This document shows positions 6,795 through 12,028 of a DNA stretch of 12,028 nucleotides, in pieces (position 1 is the stretch's first letter; every line of letters begins with the position of its first letter). This stretch comes from DUEL01 sp964580565 (lineage in GTDB: Bacteria; Chloroflexota; Anaerolineae; B4-G1; DUEL01). The DNA lies in contig CAZOLN010000088.1 in the NCBI GenBank assembly GCA_964580565.1, positions 1 through 12,028 on the forward strand. The letters run 5' to 3'. A program made the translations under genes and the position numbers. The notes under the pieces were generated by a model. That model made no database searches, had not been told where the DNA came from, and saw only the letters and a program-made list of their open reading frames with translations.

Positions 6795-7121
6795 TTCCGG
6801 GTGCGGGATGACGCAGATGAACCGCAGCACTCCCTCGCCGGTGTTCCGGTAGCCGTGGGGCTCGTCCGGTGGGATGTAGAGGGCCACGCCGGGGCGCATC
6901 TCGACCTCGCCGCCCGGCCCGTGGGCTATTCCCTCTCCCTCCAGGACGAAGATCTCGTGCTCGTAGGGATGCTGATGCTCCTCGAAGACCGCCCCCGGTG
7001 CGAACTCGATGACCCGCATCGCGAAGTTAGGGGCTCCCTCCGGTTTGCCGATCACCCAGCGGATGGTGATTCCCTCAGCGGCGGGTTCTGGTGTGACCTC
7101 ACGGTAGTTTCGACTGAGCAT
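6792..7121 (-). CDS. small single-domain cupin protein
   Basis: A 109-aa single cupin barrel. Motif 1 has H49-x-H51 and E56, followed by GEG (62-64); motif 2 has G78, the PPDEPH stretch with H89, and N93. These are the usual ligands for a divalent metal, so a metal-binding cupin is likely. Single-domain cupins of this size include small dioxygenases, isomerases and sensors; the substrate cannot be read from sequence. ATG 7121 has AGGAGG 6 bases upstream. Its TGA stop is the first unit of heptamer array B. Upstream, array D fills the whole space between the preceding GGR-family frame and this gene's ribosome binding site. Its neighbours suggest a role in redox or stress metabolism, but that is context only. 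Confidence 0.88.
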   Translation of the reverse strand: MLSRNYREVTPEPAAEGITIRWVIGKPEGAPNFAMRVIEFAPGAVFEEHQHPYEHEIFVLEGEGIAHGPGGEVEMRPGVALYIPPDEPHGYRNTGEGVLRFICVIPHPE

Positions 7122-7138
7122 TGGTACCTCCTGTCAAA

Positions 7139-7187
7139 AGATGCAAGATGCAAGATGCAAGACACAAGGTGCAAGGTCCAAGGTTCA
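7139..7187 (-). repeat. heptamer array D starting at the GGR-family stop codon
   Basis: Seven 7-bp units on the minus strand. From 7187 downward: TGAACCT, TGGACCT, TGCACCT, TGTGTCT and three TGCATCT. The period is the same as in arrays A-C, but the unit is of form TGnnnCT rather than TGACGNN. The first three bases (7185-7187) are the in-frame TGA that closes the open frame left of the N gap. The array ends about 18 bases from the cupin ATG, just before its AGGAGG. Confidence 0.88.
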
Positions 7188-7742
7188 AGGTCGAACGGCG
7201 GGGCGCCGTCGAGGCAGGCCCAGCAGGATCTCGAACGGNNNNNNNNNNNNNNNNNNNNNNNNNNNNNNNNNNNNNNNNNNNNNNNNNNNNNNNNNNNNNN
7301 NNNNNNNNNNNNNNNNNNNNNNNNNNNNNNNNNNNNNNCGGAAGGTCTCCCCCGAGGCCGTCTCCACCTCCACGCCGTCCCCGTCCTGCCGCAGCGCGAC
7401 CACCGGCGAGCCATCCCGCACCTCCGCGCGGGCGTGTTGCAGGACGTGGTAGTCGAACCGATCCCGCATCACCATCGCCACGGGCCTGCCCGGCAGATCG
7501 GCGACCACCTCCCGACCGTCCCGGAAGCGGAACCGGACCCGGCCGATCTCCCGCTCCACCACGGGGGAGAAGTCGAACGGGAACCGGTCGAAGACGGCCT
7601 TGGGGACCCCGCCGCCGCAGGGTTTGTAACGGGGGAGGCGTTCTTTCTCCAGGACCAGGACCCGCTTCCCCGCCTCGCCCAGCCAGTAGGCGGCGGACGC
7701 CCCCGCCGGCCCGGCTCCCACAACGACGGCGTCGTACTCCAT
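7185..7742 (-). CDS. geranylgeranyl reductase-family FAD oxidoreductase, interrupted by assembly gap
   Basis: The visible N-terminal 134 residues (7339-7742) start with an FAD-binding Rossmann motif, VVVGAGPAGASAAYWL (6-21), then EK at 32-33, and RYKPCGGGV (38-46), the signature of the GGR/ChlP/FixC-like flavoprotein family. It then runs into 100 N. On the far side, an in-frame tail of about 16 residues (FEILLGLPRRR...) ends at TGA 7185-7187, a plausible C-terminus but joined only by assumption. Family members are about 350-400 aa, so roughly 200 or more residues should be missing and the true gap is probably much longer than 100 bases. ATG 7742 directly abuts the upstream flavoprotein's TAG stop with no spacer, suggesting coupled translation. 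The family reduces isoprenoid double bonds, often with ferredoxin; two ferredoxin genes lie upstream. Confidence 0.78.
   Translation of the reverse strand: MEYDAVVVGAGPAGASAAYWLGEAGKRVLVLEKERLPRYKPCGGGVPKAVFDRFPFDFSPVVEREIGRVRFRFRDGREVVADLPGRPVAMVMRDRFDYHVLQHARAEVRDGSPVVALRQDGDGVEVETASGETFXXXXXXXXXXXXXXXXXXXXXXXXXXXXXXXXXXPFEILLGLPRRRPAVRP
7239..7338. other. assembly gap (100 N)
   Basis: Exactly 100 undetermined bases, the common placeholder for a scaffold gap of unknown size. It interrupts the GGR-family gene. No feature can be read here. Confidence 0.99.
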
Positions 7743-9092
7743 CTACCGAATCGCTTTCTCCGCCACGTTAGCCGCCACCAGGATGGGGTCCCACACCGGG
7801 GCGAAGGGCGGCGCGTAACTCAGGTCCAGCCGCTGCAGGTCCCGGATCCCCCACCCCGCCTGCAGGGCGGCGGCGACGACGTCGATCCGCTTCGCCGCCC
7901 CCTTGCCCACCATCTGCGCGCCCAGCAGACGCCCGTCCTTCTGAAAGACCAGCCGGACGTGGAGCGGGCCACCGCCGGGGTAGTAGTGGGCCTGGGAGGC
8001 CGCCTTGACCGTCGTGCTCAGCGGCTCGAACCCCTCCTCCCGCGCCTGCCGCTCCGTCAGGCCGGTGCGGGCCACCTCCAGGCCGAACACCTTCGCCACG
8101 GCGGTGCCCGCCACGCCGTGGAAGACCGCGTCCCCACCGGCAGCGTTCTCCCCGGCCACCCGCCCCTGCTTGTTGGCCGTGGTCCCCAGGGGGATGTAGA
8201 CCGGCTTGCCGGTGACGATGTGGCGGGCCTCGGCCACGTCGCCCGCGGCGAAGACGCCCTCCAGGTTCGTCCGCTGGTGGTCGTCTACCGCCACCGCCCC
8301 CGTCGGCCCCAGGTCGATCCCCGCCCGACGGGCCAGGTCGACGTTGGGCCGCACCCCGACGGCCACCAGCACCAGGTCGGCCGGGACCTCCTTGCCGGAG
8401 GCGATCACGGCCTCCACCCGCTCGTCCCCGCCGATCTCCTCCACCCGGTGCTCCAGGAGGACCCGCACCCCGTTCCGCTCTAACTCCTCCCGAACCAGCG
8501 AGGCCATCTCGGCGTCGAGGTTGGGGACCAACTGGGGGAGCATCTCCACCACCGTGACCTCCAGGCCGCGCGTTGTGAACGCCTCCGCCATCTCCAGGCC
8601 GATGTACCCGCCGCCGACGATCACCGCCCGCTTCGGCGCCCTCTCCTCGATGAAGCGGCGCAACGCGATGCCGTCCTCCACCCGGCGCAGGGTGAAGACC
8701 CCCTCCCGGTCGATGCCGGGGAACGGAGGGCGGGCCGCGTTGCCACCGGTGGTGAGCACCAGCCGGTCGTAGGCCACCTCGAACTCCCGCCCCGCCTCCA
8801 GATCCCGCACCCGCACCCGCCGACCCTCCGGGTCGATCTCCGTCACCTCGTGGTGGAGATGCACCTGGATCCCCTGCCGGGCGAACTGCTCCGGCGTGCG
8901 GGCGATCAGGGTGTGATGGTCCTCAATGATGCCCTGGACGTAGTAGGGAAGGCCACAGGCCCCGTAGGAGACGAAGCCCGACTTCTCGTAGACGACGATC
9001 TCCATCTCGGGGTCGGTGCGGCGGGCTTTCGAGGCCGCGCTCATCCCGGCCGCCACCCCGCCGATCACCACCAGTCGCTTCTGCGCACCCAT
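7743..9092 (-). CDS. CoA-disulfide reductase / NADH oxidase-like flavoprotein
   Basis: A 449-aa pyridine-nucleotide disulfide oxidoreductase of the CoADR/Nox/Npsr group. The N-terminal FAD domain begins VVIGGVAAGMSAASKARR (8-25). The single redox cysteine is C46 in SYGACGLPYYV. The NAD(P)H domain has VGGGYIGLEMAE near residue 160, the second FAD motif is FAAGDVAEA, and the dimerisation domain carries SYAPPFAPVWDP near the C-terminus, as in CoADR. No rhodanese domain is fused, and the length is typical. Possible reactions are NAD(P)H-dependent reduction of CoA disulfide, polysulfide/persulfide or oxygen; sequence alone does not separate them. ATG 9092 has AAAGGAG 5 bases upstream; longer in-frame versions lack this. 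It starts 22 bases after the DUF5665-like stop and directly abuts the GGR-family start. Confidence 0.9.
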   Translation of the reverse strand: MGAQKRLVVIGGVAAGMSAASKARRTDPEMEIVVYEKSGFVSYGACGLPYYVQGIIEDHHTLIARTPEQFARQGIQVHLHHEVTEIDPEGRRVRVRDLEAGREFEVAYDRLVLTTGGNAARPPFPGIDREGVFTLRRVEDGIALRRFIEERAPKRAVIVGGGYIGLEMAEAFTTRGLEVTVVEMLPQLVPNLDAEMASLVREELERNGVRVLLEHRVEEIGGDERVEAVIASGKEVPADLVLVAVGVRPNVDLARRAGIDLGPTGAVAVDDHQRTNLEGVFAAGDVAEARHIVTGKPVYIPLGTTANKQGRVAGENAAGGDAVFHGVAGTAVAKVFGLEVARTGLTERQAREEGFEPLSTTVKAASQAHYYPGGGPLHVRLVFQKDGRLLGAQMVGKGAAKRIDVVAAALQAGWGIRDLQRLDLSYAPPFAPVWDPILVAANVAEKAIR

Positions 9093-9114
9093 CTTGCTCC
9101 TTTCTCCAGGCGGG

Positions 9115-9412
9115 CTACCGAAGCCCCTCTTGGGCCGTGCGGATCGCCTCCCACAACCGGGCGATCCACTCACCCACCACCGGCACCACTTCCAGTCGGC
9201 TCAGTAACCACGCCAGGATCCCCACCAACAACACGGCCCCTACCGTCTGCCCCAGCCCGAAGGCCACGCCCCGCAGAAAGTTGCGCCAGAGGACGTGGCG
9301 GATGTCGCCCGCGAGGGGATGCCACCGCTGGAGGCGTTCCACCTCCCGGGCCAGGGCGCGGGTCGCCGTGGTCAACTCCTCCAATCGCTCAACCAGCCGA
9401 CGGTCCTCAGTG
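9115..9412 (-). CDS. DUF5665-like small membrane protein, 5' end in gap
   Basis: Ninety-eight C-terminal residues are visible; the start lies in the N gap. A helical, coiled-coil-prone segment (EDRRLVERLEELTTATRALA...) is followed by LWRNFLRGVAFGLGQTVGA and one hydrophobic segment (AVLLVGILAWLL), then an amphipathic C-terminal helix. The order, with a cytoplasmic coiled coil, the WRNFLRG...GLG motif and a single membrane span, resembles DUF5665 proteins. Function is unknown for that family. It ends 22 bases before the CoADR-like gene. A start within the heptamer array at 9525 would require exactly 100 real bases in the gap and is not credible. Confidence 0.65.
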
Positions 9413-9512
9413 NNNNNNNNNNNNNNNNNNNNNNNNNNNNNNNNNNNNNNNNNNNNNNNNNNNNNNNNNNNNNNNNNNNNNNNNNNNNNNNNNNNNNNNN
9501 NNNNNNNNNNNN
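9413..9512. other. assembly gap (100 N) abutting heptamer array C
   Basis: Exactly 100 N, a scaffold placeholder. It begins inside the DUF5665-like gene and ends inside heptamer array C. A repeat or hairpin probably broke the assembly here. Confidence 0.99.
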
Positions 9513-9552
9513 CGTCAAACGTCAAGCGTCAAACGTCAAGCGTCATGCGTCA
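9513..9552 (-). repeat. heptamer array C starting at the ferredoxin stop codon
   Basis: On the minus strand from 9552 downward: TGACGCA, TGACGCT, TGACGTT, TGACGCT, TGACGTT and a partial TGACG running into the N gap. The first three bases (9550-9552) are the TGA stop of the second ferredoxin gene. The TGACGCT/TGACGTT alternation is the same as in array A, 2.8 kb away, in opposite orientation. True length is unknown because of the gap. Confidence 0.92.
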
Positions 9553-9756
9553 AACGACAATCGCGTCATACGGACAGGCCGGAACGCAGGCCAGGCAGCC
9601 GTAGCACCGGTTGCCGTCCACGAAGGGAGGCTCCCCTGGGTCGAGGGCGACGAGGGCCTTCGAGCGGCAGACTTTGCGGGCCACGCACCGCCGACAGGCC
9701 TGGCAGCGGGCATCGTCCACACGGGGGATCTTGGCCGGGGAGGGATGGTCAGGCAT
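9550..9756 (-). CDS. small 2x[4Fe-4S] ferredoxin-like protein (second of a pair)
   Basis: A 68-aa ferredoxin-like protein. Its second cluster motif is regular: C51-x2-C54-x2-C57-x3-C61-P. The first has a longer last interval, C18-x2-C21-x2-C24-x5-C30, and lacks the usual proline after the last cysteine. This may alter the potential or identity of that cluster. A basic run (RRCVARKVCRSK) surrounds the first site. ATG 9756 overlaps the end of the upstream ferredoxin gene by 8 bases. Its stop codon is the first unit of heptamer array C. The two genes are probably a tandem duplication and co-translated. A likely role is soluble electron carriage to a nearby flavoprotein; partner not proven. Confidence 0.85.
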   Translation of the reverse strand: MPDHPSPAKIPRVDDARCQACRRCVARKVCRSKALVALDPGEPPFVDGNRCYGCLACVPACPYDAIVV

Positions 9757-9955
9757 ATGCAGGGATCTCCTTCTCGGCGATCGCGTTGTGCGGGCAGGCC
9801 GACCCGCAGAAACCGCATCCTGAGCATCGGTCCGGATCGAGGACGGGGAGCGCGCCCGGTCTCTCCTGCACCAGCGCGCCGTTCAGGCAGGCGATCGCCG
9901 CCAGACAACGCAGGCAGGGCGGGCAACGCTCCCCGTCGATCCGGAGGTCAACCAT
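9749..9955 (-). CDS. small 2x[4Fe-4S] ferredoxin-like protein (first of a pair)
   Basis: A 68-aa ferredoxin-like protein, the same length as its neighbour. First site C11-x2-C14-x2-C17-x5-C23 (CPPCLRCLAAIAC); second site C44-x2-C47-x2-C50-x3-C54-P (CSGCGFCGSACP). Both paralogues share the unusual x5 interval at the first site. Outside the cysteines the pair is clearly diverged: this one is less basic. ATG 9955 follows the groES stop by 2 bases with GGGAG 5 bases upstream, so it appears to be read in one transcript with groES. Likely an electron carrier; a structural or assembly role is possible. Confidence 0.85.
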   Translation of the reverse strand: MVDLRIDGERCPPCLRCLAAIACLNGALVQERPGALPVLDPDRCSGCGFCGSACPHNAIAEKEIPAYA

Positions 9956-9957
9956 CG

Positions 9958-10233
9958 CTACTCCCGAATACGGGCCAGCACGTCCGATTCGTCCATGATC
10001 AGGTAATCCACCCCGTCCAGCCGGATCTCCGTGCCGGTGTACTTGGGGAAGATCACCTTGTCTCCCACGGAGAGGTCGGTGGTCATCTCCTCCTCATCAC
10101 CGACCGCCTCGATGACGCCCCGCTGGGGCTTCTCCTTCGCCGTGTCCGGCAACACCAGCCGACCGCCAGCGAAGGTCTGCTCATCCTCCAGAGGGCGAAT
10201 CAACACCCGTGCACCCAACGGTTCGATCTTCAT
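9958..10233 (-). CDS. groES: co-chaperonin GroES (Hsp10)
   Basis: A 91-aa GroES. The N-terminal beta strand IEPLGARVLIRPL (3-15), the mobile-loop region followed by GGRLVLPDTAKEKPQRG (23-39) and the core GDKVIFPKYTGTEI are all present. The length is slightly short for the family. It caps the GroEL chamber during protein folding. ATG 10233 has GGAGGAGGT 3-4 bases upstream, a strong ribosome binding site. No groEL follows: the next genes are two ferredoxins, 2 bases away. The CIRCE operator (TTAGCACTC-N9-GAGTGCTAA) usual for groESL is not seen upstream. The paired groEL must be elsewhere, or this is a second, unlinked GroES. Confidence 0.93.
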   Translation of the reverse strand: MKIEPLGARVLIRPLEDEQTFAGGRLVLPDTAKEKPQRGVIEAVGDEEEMTTDLSVGDKVIFPKYTGTEIRLDGVDYLIMDESDVLARIRE

Positions 10234-10255
10234 CGTACCTCCTCCGATTTGTTTT

Positions 10256-10334
10256 CACCACGGAGACACGGAGGGCACAGAGTTCTCTAAACGATTTTTT
10301 GATTCCTCTGCGCTCTCTGTGCCTCTGTGGTTCA
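10256..10334. repeat. CCACAGAG-type inverted repeat, right copy
   Basis: Left arm CACCACGGAGACACGGAG... (10256-10282) and right arm CTCTGCGC...CCTCTGTGGTT (10306-10332) are reverse complements over about 27 bases with about six mismatches. The loop is about 23 bases and AT-rich, including TTTTTT. It is related to the copy at 1-50. It fills most of the 98-base grx-groES gap and touches the TGA stop of the glutaredoxin-like gene (10332-10334). It could structure the mRNA or insulate the two genes, but lacks a terminal T run. No separate groES promoter is convincing here. Confidence 0.85.
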
Positions 10335-10592
10335 TAAGCCCAGCAACCGGTCGATCTTCGGCCGGTCGAAACCGACGACGATCTTGCTGCCGATCTGGAT
10401 GACCGGCACTCCCTGCTGCCCGCTGCGCCGGACCATGTCCCGCAGCGCAGCCTGATCTCGAGAGACGTCCACCTCGCGGAAACGGATCCCCCGCTGTCGC
10501 AGGTACATCTTCGCCGCGCGGCAGAAACTGCAGGTGGGCGTCGTGAAGATGATCACTCTGGGTTGCTTTTTTCGTTCTCGATCCCGTGCCAC
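10332..10592 (-). CDS. glutaredoxin / NrdH-like thioredoxin-fold protein
   Basis: An 86-aa thioredoxin-fold protein. The redox motif C21-S-F-C24 follows a first strand VIIFTTPT; cis-proline P63 is in QGVPVIQIG; and GFD (74-76) precedes the last helix, as in glutaredoxin/NrdH-type proteins. A basic 12-residue N-terminal extension (ARDRERKKQP) precedes the fold. GTG 10592 is the only plausible start, with GGGAGG 9 bases upstream. The gene begins 17 bases after the trxB stop, so it is probably reduced by that thioredoxin reductase rather than by glutathione, as for NrdH. No ribonucleotide reductase gene is nearby. Its stop is immediately followed by the inverted repeat at 10256-10332. Confidence 0.9.
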   Translation of the reverse strand: MARDRERKKQPRVIIFTTPTCSFCRAAKMYLRQRGIRFREVDVSRDQAALRDMVRRSGQQGVPVIQIGSKIVVGFDRPKIDRLLGL

Positions 10593-10609
10593 GGACGTCT
10601 CCCTCCCGA

Positions 10610-11629
10610 TTAAGAGGTCTTGACCCCTTCATGGGGGGTCTGCCAGTATTCGTCAAGGAACCGCTCCGCCTCCATCGCCGCCACCGCACCGGTCCCGGCA
10701 GCGATGACGATCTGCCGGTAGTTGGGGTCCTGCACGTCCCCGGCGACGAAGACCCCCGGCACGTTGGTCCGCTGATGCCGGTCGGCGACGACGTACCCAT
10801 GCTCGTCCAGTTCCAGTTGGCCGACGAAGAGTTTCGTCTTGGGCACCATCCCGATGTAGACGAAGACCCCGTCCGTCTCGATGACGGAGGTCTCCCCGGT
10901 CTTCACGTTCCGCACCCGGACACCCGTCACCGTCTCATCCCCCAGGATCTCCTCGACCACCGAGTCCCACACGAACCGCATCTTCGGATTGGCGAAGGCC
11001 CGCTCCTGGAGGATCTGGGTCGCCCGCAACTGGTCCCGACGGTGGATGACGATGACCTCGCTGGCGAACTTGGTGAGGAAGAGACCCTCGGCGATGGCGC
11101 TGTCCCCACCGCCGACCACAACCACCCGCTTGTCCTTGTAGAAGAAGCCGTCGCAGGTGGCGCAGGCGGAGACCCCCCGGCCGAAGAACTTATCCTCGCC
11201 CGGGACCCCTAGCCGGCGCGGCTCTGCGCCGGTGGCGATAATGACCGTCCGCCCTCTATAGGTGGTCGAGTAGGTCTGGACGGTGAACGGCTGCTGGGAG
11301 AAGTCGACCGCCGTCGCCTCGTCGAACACGACCTCGGCGCCGAACCGCTCGGCCTGGCTCTGGAACCGCTGGGCCAGGTCCATCCCGGCGATCCCCTCGG
11401 GGAAGCCGGGGTAGTTCTCGACCAGGTCGGTGTTGGAGGGCTCCCCGCCGGGGAGCGGACCGGCGATGACCAGCGTCTTCAGCCGGGCGCGGCCGGTGTA
11501 GATGGCGGCGGTGAGCCCCGCAGGGCCTGCGCCGAGGATGATCACGTCGTAGACGGCGGGCTTCTCCTTCTCACCCTCCGCCCGCTTCTCCTGCGGCTCG
11601 AAGCCGGTGATCAGGGGTTTGATCTCCAT
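10610..11629 (-). CDS. trxB: thioredoxin reductase
   Basis: A 339-aa low-molecular-weight thioredoxin reductase that passes electrons from NAD(P)H through FAD to a CxxC protein. FAD motif ILGAGPAGLTAAIY (31-44), redox pair C156-A-T-C159, nucleotide motif VVVGGGDSAIAEG (170-182) with HRR (196-198) as an NADPH-type signal, and second FAD motif VFVAGDV (293-299). A charged 25-residue N-terminal extension precedes the fold. The usual GGQL near the first FAD motif reads GGEPSNT (61-67), with ENYPGFPEG following. ATG 11629 has GGAGG 6 bases upstream. It follows the PDO-like gene by 12 bases and precedes the glutaredoxin-like gene by 17, giving a PDO-TrxR-Grx disulfide-reducing operon. Confidence 0.93.
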   Translation of the reverse strand: MEIKPLITGFEPQEKRAEGEKEKPAVYDVIILGAGPAGLTAAIYTGRARLKTLVIAGPLPGGEPSNTDLVENYPGFPEGIAGMDLAQRFQSQAERFGAEVVFDEATAVDFSQQPFTVQTYSTTYRGRTVIIATGAEPRRLGVPGEDKFFGRGVSACATCDGFFYKDKRVVVVGGGDSAIAEGLFLTKFASEVIVIHRRDQLRATQILQERAFANPKMRFVWDSVVEEILGDETVTGVRVRNVKTGETSVIETDGVFVYIGMVPKTKLFVGQLELDEHGYVVADRHQRTNVPGVFVAGDVQDPNYRQIVIAAGTGAVAAMEAERFLDEYWQTPHEGVKTS

Positions 11630-11641
11630 AGGCTCCCTCCG

Positions 11642-12028
11642 CTACTCCTCCACTCCCTGCAGCGCCTCTTGAATCTTATCCAGCACCATCGGCTCGGGCG
11701 CCGCACCCTCCAGGTGGACCGTCTCGTTGATCACCGTGCGGGGCACACCCATCACCTGATACTTCACGGCCAGGTGGGGGAACTCCATCGCTTCGACCAT
11801 GTCCGCCCGGACGTGGGGGCTGGCGATCGCCATCTGGTGGGCCAGCGTCACCGCGTGCGGGCAGTACGGGCAGGTCGGCGTCACGAAGACCTGGATGTGG
11901 AGCGGCTGGTCGATCCCGGCGAGGAACTTCTTCCCCTCTTCGCTCAACTCCGGCTCCCCGGCCGCCACCGTGCGGATGGCGTGCAGGAGAGAGGTGAACT
12001 CGTAGCCAGAGGGGATGCCGTAGAAACG
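11642..12028 (-). CDS. protein disulfide oxidoreductase (PDO) / glutaredoxin-like, N-terminus off the window
   Basis: The C-terminal 128 residues of a larger protein; the open frame runs off the right edge with no convincing internal start (GTG near 11968 lies within continuous homologous-looking sequence). The visible part opens with RFYGIPSGYEFTSLLHAI, as at the end of the first thioredoxin fold of PDO proteins. A second fold follows with FVTPTCPYCPHAV (C53-x-x-C56 in the visible fragment), MGVPRTVIN with the cis-proline, and a C-terminal helix. Full PDOs are about 210-240 aa with two folds and are typical of thermophiles, working with a thioredoxin reductase. trxB follows 12 bases later, supporting this. 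Whether the first fold has a CxxC cannot be seen. Confidence 0.85.
   Translation of the reverse strand, partial: RFYGIPSGYEFTSLLHAIRTVAAGEPELSEEGKKFLAGIDQPLHIQVFVTPTCPYCPHAVTLAHQMAIASPHVRADMVEAMEFPHLAVKYQVMGVPRTVINETVHLEGAAPEPMVLDKIQEALQGVEE

Noticed and set aside
6801..8483. 560-aa plus-strand frame through the N gap
   Set aside because: It runs antisense to the cupin, GGR-family and CoADR-like genes and crosses 100 N; no domain is recognisable.
9513..9525. Start of the DUF5665-like gene at 9525
   Set aside because: It lies inside heptamer array C and requires the N gap to be exactly 100 real bases in frame.
10234..10331. CIRCE operator upstream of groES
   Set aside because: No TTAGCACTC-N9-GAGTGCTAA-like sequence; the space is filled by the CCACAGAG-type inverted repeat.
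10256..10332. Rho-independent terminator between grx and groES
   Set aside because: The arms are long but imperfect, and the base run after the hairpin on the minus strand is A-rich rather than T-rich; kept as a repeat only.
1..12028. tRNA, rRNA, riboswitch or insertion sequence
   Set aside because: No cloverleaf-like or rRNA sequence, conserved riboswitch core or transposase was recognised by eye on either strand.

Overview
The window is a GC-rich bacterial chromosome segment, almost certainly from Chloroflexota and probably a thermophile of the Anaerolineae/Thermoflexia kind. No rRNA is present, so this rests on gene content: a fused NuoC-NuoD, a thermophile-type protein disulfide oxidoreductase (PDO) next to thioredoxin reductase, a short coiled-coil protein of a type I associate with Chloroflexota, a DUF5665-like membrane protein, and intergenic heptanucleotide arrays. 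Two runs of exactly 100 N (7239-7338 and 9413-9512) mark a scaffolded, probably metagenomic, assembly; real gap lengths are unknown.

Left block (1-3198, minus strand): a compact unit nuoB - nuoCD - nuoI with its own candidate sigma-70-type promoter (3170-3198), overlapping or closely spaced genes and a terminator-like hairpin (58-99). It encodes only the quinone-reducing Q-module of complex I (B, C, D, I), without A, H, E/F/G or the pumping subunits. These must come from elsewhere, or this module works with another partner.

Middle block (3212-5482, plus strand): a divergent promoter sits so close to the start codon that the mRNA should be leaderless or nearly so. It drives two ABC-2 exporter permeases with large extracytoplasmic domains. 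No ATPase or adaptor gene accompanies them. The second permease gene overlaps the convergent carbonic-anhydrase-like gene by 42 bp.

Right block (5441-12028, minus strand, read from the right): PDO (partial) - trxB - glutaredoxin-like protein - inverted repeat - groES - two overlapping small ferredoxins - heptamer array and gap - DUF5665-like membrane protein - CoA-disulfide-reductase-like flavoprotein - geranylgeranyl-reductase-family flavoprotein (interrupted by a gap) - heptamer array - cupin - paired heptamer arrays - OsmC - 53-aa coiled-coil protein - gamma-carbonic-anhydrase-like protein. The theme is thiol and disulfide redox, peroxide/thiol stress and ferredoxin/flavin electron transfer.

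The most unusual feature is non-coding. Three intergenic arrays of 7-bp units each begin exactly with the TGA stop codon of the minus-strand gene before them (cupin, second ferredoxin, GGR-family protein). A fourth array lies inverted to one of them and would form a long periodic hairpin. A second, unrelated repeat family (CCACAGAG-type inverted repeats) occurs at 1-50 and 10256-10334.
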